From contig SOJT01000185.1 of NCBI GenBank assembly GCA_004376485.1, forward strand, positions 1 to 9,662: a stretch of 9,662 bases of DNA, read 5' to 3'. Source of the stretch: Candidatus Aerophobota bacterium. Lineage in GTDB: Bacteria > Aerophobota > Aerophobia > Aerophobales > AE-B3A. The notes beneath the pieces are model-generated. The model did not search any database. It saw only the letters and a list, made by a program, of their open reading frames with translations, and was not told the origin of the DNA. Shown piece after piece: positions 1 to 6,107 of the stretch. The position numbers and the translations under genes are program-made. Position 1 is the first letter of the stretch. Each line of letters opens with the position of its first letter.

Positions 1-54
1 CGCCTTATTGCCGGTGGTTCCCAGGTCATAGGCTAAGATATATCCTTTTTTCAT
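1..54 (-). CDS. FGGY-family sugar kinase (xylulokinase-like), N-terminal fragment, cut by window edge
   Basis: Only the first 18 codons are inside the window, starting at ATG 54-52. They read MKKGYILAYDLGTTGNKA. The stretch DLGTTGNKA is the phosphate-1 ATP-binding loop found at the very N-terminus of FGGY carbohydrate kinases (xylulokinase, glycerol kinase, gluconate kinase group), which phosphorylate a sugar or ketose with ATP in the cytoplasm. The start is well placed: a GAGGAAG Shine-Dalgarno lies about 11 nt upstream and overlaps the TGA stop of the preceding isomerase gene, with 16 bp between the genes, so the two are probably cotranslated. In this locus the kinase would be the trapping step after isomerisation. 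The rest of the protein, and therefore the sugar specificity, is outside the window. Confidence 0.82.
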   Translation of the reverse strand, partial: MKKGYILAYDLGTTGNKA

Positions 55-70
55 TTTGTTTTATTCTTCC

Positions 71-1030
71 TCACCACCAGCGACCTTCAAACGGTTTTTC
101 AATAATCAAAGGCTTTAAGAAATTGTAAGCTTTGGTCACTCCATCCTGTCTACTCATAGTAGCATCCTCATGCTCAAGACTTAGGACATAATCATAGTTA
201 ATAAGACGCAGCTCGGTAATTACTCTCTTCCAGGGGACGTCTCCCCATCCCGGTATCCGAAACCTGAAGCCCCGATCAATACGTTGCCAGTCTCCATGAG
301 CAAACATGCCAGAACGACCGACGTTATGCTTTACAATTTCTCCATCTTTGACGTGTACATGATAGATGCGGTCTCCCAAGGCTTGAATAAAGGCAACCAC
401 ATCGATCCCAGCCAAAAGAAGGTTAGCTGGATCAAAATTAAATCCCCACTCTTTCCTTCCTCCCAGGAGCTTAACGGTTAATTCACTAGTTTCCACATCG
501 TAAGCGTATTGCTTAGGGTGAGGCTCATGGGCAAATTTCACGCCATACTTGGCAAAAGTATTCAAGATATCGTCCCATCGCTCAACAAATTTATCAGCCA
601 TCTCCTCCCAGCCTCTGTCAGCCGGCCAAGGAAACCAACGAGACCAATCCTCACATCCACAGAACCCTACTACCACTGGAATCTCCAGAGCATCAGCTGC
701 TTGAGCCGTTTTTTTCATCCGCTCAGTTCCGTAAGCAACCTTTTCTTTGGGAGTTCCCTCAAAAAAATGGTCCGTATCTCGGTGATGAGGTCCAAGAACA
801 AGTTGTCCCTCTATATGATTACTCAAGGCAGAGATAGTAAGACCATAACTTTCCACTTTGTTCTTTAATCTCTTAGCATTGTTACCTTTTAGCACGTCTT
901 CAATATCTAACAGTCCATTATTTCTGTGTGCTGGTATCTCAACTGCTTCAAATCCTATCTCTGAAACTCTTCTTAAAACTTCATCCAAACCGAGGTGCGC
1001 ATAAACTGCCGTAAATATTCCTAACTTCAT
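71..1030 (-). CDS. Sugar phosphate isomerase/epimerase, xylose-isomerase-like TIM barrel (AP endonuclease 2 fold)
   Basis: This 319-aa cytoplasmic protein belongs to the divalent-metal TIM-barrel family that includes IolE, IolI and ketose 3-epimerases. The first strand is MKLGIFTAVY. A family-typical metal quartet can be read along the chain: E169 in FAHEPHP, D200 in NFDPANLL, H226 in YHVHVKDG and E286 in LSLEHED. This E-D-H-E order matches D-tagatose/psicose 3-epimerase-type enzymes. No signal peptide or membrane segment is seen. The ATG at 1030 has an almost perfect AAGGAGGT about 9 nt upstream. The gene follows a 184-bp gap and runs 16 bp ahead of an FGGY kinase, so supplying that kinase with a ketose or epimerised sugar is a sensible role (inference). 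It could equally be an inosose-type dehydratase or an epimerase acting on a keto-sugar. The fold is secure; the substrate is unknown. Confidence 0.85.
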   Translation of the reverse strand: MKLGIFTAVYAHLGLDEVLRRVSEIGFEAVEIPAHRNNGLLDIEDVLKGNNAKRLKNKVESYGLTISALSNHIEGQLVLGPHHRDTDHFFEGTPKEKVAYGTERMKKTAQAADALEIPVVVGFCGCEDWSRWFPWPADRGWEEMADKFVERWDDILNTFAKYGVKFAHEPHPKQYAYDVETSELTVKLLGGRKEWGFNFDPANLLLAGIDVVAFIQALGDRIYHVHVKDGEIVKHNVGRSGMFAHGDWQRIDRGFRFRIPGWGDVPWKRVITELRLINYDYVLSLEHEDATMSRQDGVTKAYNFLKPLIIEKPFEGRWW

Positions 1031-1039
1031 GGTTATTCT

Positions 1040-1047
1040 ACCTCCTT
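1040..1047 (-). promoter_or_regulatory. Strong ribosome binding site of the 1030-71 isomerase gene
   Basis: On the minus strand the sequence is AAGGAGGT followed by nine bases and ATG. It fixes the start of the second TIM-barrel gene and supports independent translation after the 184-bp gap. Confidence 0.75.
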
Positions 1048-1151
1048 CCTGATCTCACCGGATCTTACACAAAATTTGGAAATTAATTTTACTGCGAAAT
1101 TTCTGGATACCTATTTTCTCCTTTGCTCTCCTATGTCGAAACCCTTACTAA

Positions 1152-1179
1152 ATAATGATTTCGAAAGTCAAATTCTCAA
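1152..1179 (-). promoter_or_regulatory. Candidate sigma-70-type promoter in the 184-bp gap
   Basis: On the minus strand TTGAGA (1179-1174, 5 of 6 matches to TTGACA) is followed after 16 bp by CATTAT (1157-1152, 4 of 6 matches to TATAAT). It would start transcription near 1145 and drive the second isomerase and the kinase. A 6-bp inverted repeat, TCGAAA/TTTCGA (1136-1141 and 1159-1164), brackets the -10 element and could be an operator. The match is weak and AT-rich gaps give such hits by chance. The main support is that neighbouring catabolic genes are spaced by only 14-22 bp, while this gap is 184 bp. The rest of the gap holds no ORF or terminator that I can see. Confidence 0.28.
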
Positions 1180-1214
1180 TTGCCAAGGACCTCAAGGATG
1201 TCTGGTTCTCTATA

Positions 1215-2381
1215 TTAACTTACCTCGACCCATCTTTGCTCTTTAACCGACTTTTCCACCGCTTCCAGAACCCTCTGACATTCAACCCCATCGGCAAAAT
1301 TGGGTGAGGGAATTCTATCTTCATCCAGGGCTTTCATAAAATCATAGACCACGTGAATAAAGGTGTGTTCCCACCCGATGATGTGTCCCGGTGGCCACCA
1401 GGCTCCTATATAAGGATGAGCAGCCTCAGTAGCCAAAATTCTCCTAAATCCCTGCCTATCTTGGGGGTCCTTACCAGAATAGAACCAGAGCTCATTCATA
1501 TTCTCAAGCTCAAATAGCAGACTCCCATTACTTCCATTTATCTCGAACCTTAAGGCATTCCGCCGACCATTAGCAAATCTGGTAGCTTCAAAACAGCCTA
1601 AAGCTCCATTTTTAAATCGGGCCAAAAAAAGAGTAGCATCGTCAACTGTGACTTCTCCCAGCTGTCCCCTTCTAGATTCTGCAGTGAGTCCAGCAGTGAG
1701 TTCCTCGCTCACTTCAGGCTCGAGCCTCTTTTTAATAAAGGTCTCCTGCATCCCGGCAACTTTAGCAAAATCCCCCACTAGATACCGGGCTAGATCTATT
1801 GTATGGGAATTTAAATCACCGTGAGCTCCGGAGCCTGCTTCTTCTTTTTTTAATTTCCAGATCAGGGGAAACTCCCGATCCATGATCCAGTCTTGTAGAT
1901 ATTGGGCCCGGAAATGATAGATTTTCCCCAAGCGCCCTTCCCCAATCAGTTTTTTAGCCAGGCCAATAGCGGGAACTTTTCTATAATTAAAGCAAATCAT
2001 ATGTTTTACCCCGGCTTCTTTCACAGCTGCCAACATTTCCTCAGCCTCAGCCAAACTCGTGGCCAGGGGCTTCTCACAGAGAACATGTTTTCCAGCTTTA
2101 GCTGCAGCTACGGCAATTTCCCTGTGAGTTGAGTTGGAGGTATTAATATCAACCAGATCAAGATCTTCCCGCTGGACCAGTTTTTCCCAGGATATCTGGT
2201 AAACTTCCCAGCCAAACTTTTTGCAAGCTTCAGAAACGGCAGCTTCGGTTCGACCGCAGATTACCTTCATTGCCGGCACGGTCTCGGTTTTAAAAAACCT
2301 GGCCATATCCCGGTAAGCTCGTGAATGAGCCTTGCCCATAAACTTATAACCCACCATCCCCACATTGATCTTTTTGGCCAT
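1215..2381 (-). CDS. Gfo/Idh/MocA-family NAD(P)-dependent oxidoreductase (second paralogue)
   Basis: This 388-aa cytoplasmic protein has the two-domain layout of the family. An N-terminal Rossmann fold has the dinucleotide loop GMVGYKFMG (residues 8-16). The EKP motif (103-105) carries the lysine that typically takes part in catalysis. The C-terminal alpha/beta domain carries GDLNSH (188-193), where D189 and H193 fit the conserved active-site Asp/His. Family members oxidise a sugar or polyol hydroxyl to a ketone, or reduce the ketone, with NAD(P). It is a clear paralogue of the oxidoreductase at 2590-3768: both share AGSGxHGDLN, YSGKDP and WWPPGHxxGWE, with roughly half of positions identical by eye. 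ATG 2381 has AAGGAGGTG a few bases upstream. Long gaps of 208 bp before and 184 bp after suggest its expression can be set separately. Substrate is not identifiable. Confidence 0.9.
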   Translation of the reverse strand: MAKKINVGMVGYKFMGKAHSRAYRDMARFFKTETVPAMKVICGRTEAAVSEACKKFGWEVYQISWEKLVQREDLDLVDINTSNSTHREIAVAAAKAGKHVLCEKPLATSLAEAEEMLAAVKEAGVKHMICFNYRKVPAIGLAKKLIGEGRLGKIYHFRAQYLQDWIMDREFPLIWKLKKEEAGSGAHGDLNSHTIDLARYLVGDFAKVAGMQETFIKKRLEPEVSEELTAGLTAESRRGQLGEVTVDDATLFLARFKNGALGCFEATRFANGRRNALRFEINGSNGSLLFELENMNELWFYSGKDPQDRQGFRRILATEAAHPYIGAWWPPGHIIGWEHTFIHVVYDFMKALDEDRIPSPNFADGVECQRVLEAVEKSVKEQRWVEVS

Positions 2382-2422
2382 AAAACACCTCCTTTTTTAT
2401 CTAACTCCGCGCCTTTCATAAG

Positions 2423-2431
2423 ATTGTAGCA
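2423..2431 (-). promoter_or_regulatory. Candidate extended -10 promoter in the 208-bp gap
   Basis: The minus strand reads TGCTACAAT: an extended -10 TG, one base, then TACAAT, which differs from TATAAT at one position. No convincing -35 is found 15-18 bp upstream, as is usual for extended -10 promoters. Transcription would start near 2416, about 35 nt before the ATG at 2381. The remainder of the gap (2382-2589) shows no convincing gene, terminator or tRNA. A CGAAACCC octamer at 2583-2590, overlapping the upstream stop codon, is also found in the next gap at 1137-1144. Confidence 0.38.
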
Positions 2432-2589
2432 GGAACATGAAAATTGAGAGAGACCTTTTTTCATTCAGAAGCATTATTCAAGGATCGATGGAAAAAGTTT
2501 CAGCTCTTTTCGATATTTTGGCTCTCCAAGTCACAGAAAAAGCAAGATTAAGAGAGGCATTTACCATAACCTTGAGAAAAGGCGAAACC

Positions 2590-3768
2590 CTAAATCTCAT
2601 CTATACCAACCCATTCCCTCCGCTCTGCTGAAATAAGACCGGCCTCCAGCACTTCCTGACATCTAAGTCCGTCTAAAAAAGTAGCTCCGTAAGGAGAGAC
2701 CTCTTTAGCCTTAGCAACACATTCCACAAAGTGAAAAATTGCATTGCAGTGATGATCTTCCCAACCAAGCATGTGTCCAGGAGGCCACCAGTATTTAATA
2801 AAGGGGTGTTCTTCTTCTGTAGCTATTATGGTTCTGAATCCCCGAGCATAAGCAGGATCTTTACCAGAGTAAAACTGAAGTTCGTTACTTCTGGTAAGGT
2901 CAAACAAGACAGCTCCCTCACTTCCGCAGATTTCTATTCTCCACACAGATTTACTCCCCATAGAAAAGCGAGATGCTTCCAGCGACCCCATTGCTCCATT
3001 CTCAAACTCAAGCCAGAGTAAAGAAGCATCATCAACGTCTACTTCTCCTCTTTCTTTGCCCCCTTTACCAGAAAGCCCGCTAGCAGAAATGGGAACAGGT
3101 CTTTCCTTAATGAAGGTCCGAGTCCATCCGCAAACTCTGGTAATTTCTCCCACCAGAAACCTAGCCATATCAATGGAGTGGGCATTGAGATCACCATGAA
3201 CTCCGGATCCAGCAATTTCCCTGCGTAGCCTCCACGCTAGGGGGAAATCAGGGTCCATAAGCCAATCCTGGAGAAAATCAGCCCGAAAGTGATAGATTTC
3301 ACCTAATTGCCCTTCCTTAATGAGGCGTTTAGCCAGAAGTATAGCAGGAGCAAAGCGATTACTAAAGCAAACCATATTCTTTATCCCCTTTTTCTCAGCT
3401 TTTTGAGCAACCTGATACATCTGTTTGGCTTCTCTCAAATTGAGACCCAAGGGTTTTTCAACCAGAGTATGTTTACCTGCCTCCAAAGCAGCAATACAGG
3501 GCTCTGCATGGATATTATTGGGTCCATTATTATCGAGTATTTGAATCTCTGGATCCTCTATAAGATCCCGCCATCTTCTGGTAGCGTACTCATAGCCGAA
3601 TCTTTTAGCTGCTTCCTCTACCATTTTCTGATTTCGACCACATATTCCCCTTAGCAGAGGAATAGCTGGTGGAGGGTAAAAGATATAGGGCAGCTTCTTG
3701 AAGGCATTAGTATGAGCTCTACCCATAAATGAATAGCCGATCATTCCTATTCCCAGCGTCTTTTCCAT
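2590..3768 (-). CDS. Gfo/Idh/MocA-family NAD(P)-dependent oxidoreductase (first paralogue)
   Basis: This 392-aa protein has the same two-domain fold as its downstream paralogue: dinucleotide loop GMIGYSFMG (residues 8-16), EKP at 104-106, and HGDLNAHSID (191-200), where D193 and H197 fit the active-site Asp/His. The frame is open upstream to an ATG at 3819, but that would overlap the preceding gene. The ATG at 3768 begins right at the canonical N-terminus and has GGGGAGGT six bases ahead, so I chose it. The gene lies 22 bp behind the FMN/FeS protein and is surely cotranscribed with it. One difference from the paralogue is in the segment after the Rossmann domain, CFSNRFAPA (134-142) against CFNYRKVPA, where an aromatic residue is replaced by Asn. 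This could reflect a different substrate. It probably oxidises a sugar hydroxyl, or reduces a keto-sugar, early in the pathway. Confidence 0.9.
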   Translation of the reverse strand: MEKTLGIGMIGYSFMGRAHTNAFKKLPYIFYPPPAIPLLRGICGRNQKMVEEAAKRFGYEYATRRWRDLIEDPEIQILDNNGPNNIHAEPCIAALEAGKHTLVEKPLGLNLREAKQMYQVAQKAEKKGIKNMVCFSNRFAPAILLAKRLIKEGQLGEIYHFRADFLQDWLMDPDFPLAWRLRREIAGSGVHGDLNAHSIDMARFLVGEITRVCGWTRTFIKERPVPISASGLSGKGGKERGEVDVDDASLLWLEFENGAMGSLEASRFSMGSKSVWRIEICGSEGAVLFDLTRSNELQFYSGKDPAYARGFRTIIATEEEHPFIKYWWPPGHMLGWEDHHCNAIFHFVECVAKAKEVSPYGATFLDGLRCQEVLEAGLISAERREWVGIDEI

Positions 3769-3774
3769 ATATGT

Positions 3775-3782
3775 ACCTCCCC
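3775..3782 (-). promoter_or_regulatory. Ribosome binding site that decides the start of the 3768-2590 oxidoreductase
   Basis: GGGGAGGT on the minus strand is followed by ACATAT and then ATG at 3768-3766. It favours this start over the upstream in-frame ATG at 3819, which lies inside the preceding gene and would add 17 residues not expected in the family. Confidence 0.72.
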
Positions 3783-3790
3783 TGGCCTTT

Positions 3791-5089
3791 TTAACTGCGG
3801 GGAACGTAGTTAAAAGCATCTACCGGACAGATAAAATTACACATAGCACAGCAACTGCAGTATCTGGCCTCTACTACTGGTTTTCCTTTTTGCATGCTAA
3901 TTGCCGGACAATAAGATTCTGCACATTTACCACACCCGGTGCATAGCCCAAGATCAGGTTGAGCCACGTAATAGTAAAACTGAGCTTCAGTCGATGCTCG
4001 AAGATGTTGTAATCCTATTCCTTTGAAGTCTTCTATTTTAGCGTAACTACATTTTCTCATATATTTGTCTAGCCACTCATTGGTGCGGGTGAGCAGTTTT
4101 ATCCCTCCGGAGACAATACCGGTTAGAGTTTGACAGGCGCTGGCACCTAGCATTATCGCTTCCACTACGTGTTCAGGAGAGACGATTCCTCCTCCGGCAA
4201 AGGTATCAATCTGGGGAAAATGCTTAGATACAAGAGCCGTCGCCTTATACATGCTAAATCTAAGAGCTGAACCCCCAAAATCGGCTAGACAGTTAGCCTC
4301 TAAGGCTGGAAATTTTCCTACACCATGGTGCCATATATCTGGCGGGGCTACTGCAAAGTATTTATGAGTGGTGACGATATAACGTATCCCTATCTTTACA
4401 CTTTCCTCTACTAGGTGGAGCATTTTGGGATAGCCTACTTCAGGAGAGAGTTTAAATCCCACCGGAAGATTGGTAGCTTCAACTACAGCCTTAAGGACGG
4501 GTAGAAGTATCTCTGGAGCTGCACCCATCAGCATTCCCCACTTAGCTTCGGGAGGCAGATTTCTTGCGTCAATATGACCCATAGCGCCAACGGGACAGCC
4601 GGTGTTAAGCTCTATCAGGTCAGCCCCCAGAGAAGCCACTTTTTCAGTGTGTCTGGCCCACTTCTCAGGATCAGGATCATGCACCAGAACCTGTGCCACA
4701 ACAGGGACATCCGGTGGTAGGTGTGGCTTGATGTTCTGCATCAGTTCTTCTGCCCAAGGCAAAAAATTAAACAGATTCTTAGCAGTATAGATGTGACCCA
4801 ATACCGATTTCCCATCTACTTTAATCTTCAACCAACGGCCCACGTACTGTTGACTCCCAAAAAGAGTAGCAAAGTCCAGATTTTTCTCGGCCTGCGAGGG
4901 CTTCCCGGGAACTATTGCTGGAATATAGATAAAGCCTGCTCCGGCGTCTATATATTTCTTAAAAAGTTCGGCTGCTTTTTTTCCCGGAAACCAGGGCTTA
5001 TCGAGATTGTGAGGAGAGACTCCCAAAGGAGACCTCATCTTCACCCCAGCCAGAGTTGTAGATAGATCTATTTCAGAAATTTTTTCCAA
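3791..5089 (-). CDS. Dihydroorotate/dihydropyrimidine dehydrogenase-like FMN protein with C-terminal 2x[4Fe-4S] domain
   Basis: This 432-aa cytoplasmic protein has two parts. Residues about 5-345 form a class-1-type dihydroorotate dehydrogenase TIM barrel. Visible signs are AGVKMRSPLGVSP near the N-terminus, IELNTGCPVG with C165 at the position of the catalytic cysteine of dihydropyrimidine dehydrogenase/PreA, GFKLSP with K213 as likely FMN ligand, and FAGGGI (307-312) at the FMN phosphate site. The tail carries two cluster motifs: C383, C386, C389, C394 and C411, C414, C417, C421, each followed by Pro, plus an extra C413. Such proteins move electrons between ferredoxin or an NAD(P)H partner and an FMN that reduces a conjugated double bond. 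No PreT-like partner is in the window. The start is TTG 5089, supported by an AGGAGGT. The gene sits between an isomerase and a dehydrogenase with gaps of about 20 bp. A sugar-derived substrate is an inference; pyrimidine catabolism is not supported by the neighbours. Confidence 0.85.
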   Translation of the reverse strand: MEKISEIDLSTTLAGVKMRSPLGVSPHNLDKPWFPGKKAAELFKKYIDAGAGFIYIPAIVPGKPSQAEKNLDFATLFGSQQYVGRWLKIKVDGKSVLGHIYTAKNLFNFLPWAEELMQNIKPHLPPDVPVVAQVLVHDPDPEKWARHTEKVASLGADLIELNTGCPVGAMGHIDARNLPPEAKWGMLMGAAPEILLPVLKAVVEATNLPVGFKLSPEVGYPKMLHLVEESVKIGIRYIVTTHKYFAVAPPDIWHHGVGKFPALEANCLADFGGSALRFSMYKATALVSKHFPQIDTFAGGGIVSPEHVVEAIMLGASACQTLTGIVSGGIKLLTRTNEWLDKYMRKCSYAKIEDFKGIGLQHLRASTEAQFYYYVAQPDLGLCTGCGKCAESYCPAISMQKGKPVVEARYCSCCAMCNFICPVDAFNYVPRS

Positions 5090-5093
5090 TTTT

Positions 5094-5100
5094 ACCTCCT
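5094..5100 (-). promoter_or_regulatory. Ribosome binding site supporting a TTG start
   Basis: AGGAGGT followed by AAAA and TTG (5089-5087). The next in-frame ATG is 17 codons further in and would remove the first strand of the barrel, so the non-ATG start is the better choice. Confidence 0.72.
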
Positions 5101-5109
5101 ATAGGTTCA

Positions 5110-6093
5110 TTAGTCAGCTAAGGGGTAAAAAACTTCTCTTATTATTCTGTGAATCCTAATATAATTCATGGTTTTCTGAGCCTCTACCAGCGAAGGGATG
5201 TCGATCTTCTCCAACCCTTTCAATAAAGACTTTATATTCTGGATACTATACTCACAAGCCTTTACAATATCCTCCCGATAGGGGAAAATGTCCAGTCCAT
5301 ACCATCCTTTATACTCTAGCTGTTGTAGAACAAGCAAAAGCTCCAGAAGTTCCCAGGAATGAACAGAACCGGCGATTAAATCATCGTCAGTCTCCCGGTA
5401 GCAGTCATTAAAGTGAATGCTGAAAAGACGGTTATACTTGGCTAAAAGAGTGGCAGATTCAGCAGGATTCTCTTTCCCCAACATAGCATGTCCAAAATCC
5501 AGGGTCACTCCCACATTATCTTTAGCTATCTTTTCACAGATTAATAATGCTTTACCCACACTACCGATTGTAAGGTGCATTCGGGGCTCTTTTAACTTAT
5601 ACTCTATGCAGATTTTCACTTCAGGATTATGAGCAGCTACCTCTCTAATGGCTTCAATTTCCCTATCCCAAAGATCCGAGTAATTTGCCTGAAAGGGATA
5701 ATCAAATCCATCCTGACCCAGCCATAATCCTGCATAGGAACAATCTAGTTGCTCTGCCATATCTACAGCCCCAATGGCAATTTCAATGGCTTTTCTTCTT
5801 GTTCTCTCATTTCCACTGGTAAATGCACCCATTGAGAACTGTGAGCCAAAAAGATAAGCATCTACCGCCGAAACTTTCAATTTACCCTCTTGAAGTAATC
5901 TTTTTGCCTCTTCTGCATTCTCCCTGTTTACCACTGCAGGAAATTGAAGTATAAGTCCGTCCAAACCCTCAATCTGAGAGGCTAATTTTATTTGCTCTGT
6001 TAAGGAGAGGGATTTTCGATATCCTTCCGTAACAAATCTATCTGCACAGGAAGTAAAAGCCCATATTCCTACGGAAAACTTGATCTCCTTCAT
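5110..6093 (-). CDS. Xylose-isomerase-like TIM-barrel sugar isomerase/epimerase
   Basis: This 327-aa cytoplasmic protein of the metal-dependent TIM-barrel isomerase superfamily has no signal peptide. Likely metal ligands are E164 in ICIEYK, D199 in VTLDFGH, H227 in SIHFND and D268 in GLDIFPY. This E-D-H-D set differs in the last ligand from the E-D-H-E set of the other isomerase here and resembles L-rhamnose-isomerase-type enzymes. Other recognisable segments are WLGQDGFDYPFQ (124-135) and the basic EYKLKEPR (164-171), which may contact substrate. The two isomerases of the locus share little sequence, so they are not a recent duplication and probably act at different steps. ATG 6093 has AAGGAGG five bases upstream, nearly touching the TAG stop of the permease gene (14-bp gap). 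Aldose-ketose isomerase is the most likely role; the exact sugar is unknown. Confidence 0.83.
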   Translation of the reverse strand: MKEIKFSVGIWAFTSCADRFVTEGYRKSLSLTEQIKLASQIEGLDGLILQFPAVVNRENAEEAKRLLQEGKLKVSAVDAYLFGSQFSMGAFTSGNERTRRKAIEIAIGAVDMAEQLDCSYAGLWLGQDGFDYPFQANYSDLWDREIEAIREVAAHNPEVKICIEYKLKEPRMHLTIGSVGKALLICEKIAKDNVGVTLDFGHAMLGKENPAESATLLAKYNRLFSIHFNDCYRETDDDLIAGSVHSWELLELLLVLQQLEYKGWYGLDIFPYREDIVKACEYSIQNIKSLLKGLEKIDIPSLVEAQKTMNYIRIHRIIREVFYPLAD

Positions 6094-6107
6094 CCTTTCC
6101 TCCTTTA

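Noticed and set aside
2267..2464. Minus-strand 65-codon frame overlapping the start of the second oxidoreductase
   Set aside because: It overlaps the well-supported oxidoreductase start in another frame, has no ribosome binding site of note, and is low-complexity with no recognisable domain.
3769..3819. N-terminal 17-residue extension of the first oxidoreductase from ATG 3819
   Set aside because: It would overlap the FMN/FeS gene, lacks family similarity, and the internal ATG at 3768 has a good ribosome binding site.
3791..5089. Assignment as PreA for pyrimidine degradation
   Set aside because: The overall fold and Cys position agree, but no PreT, hydropyrimidinase or other pyrimidine gene is nearby and all neighbours are sugar genes.
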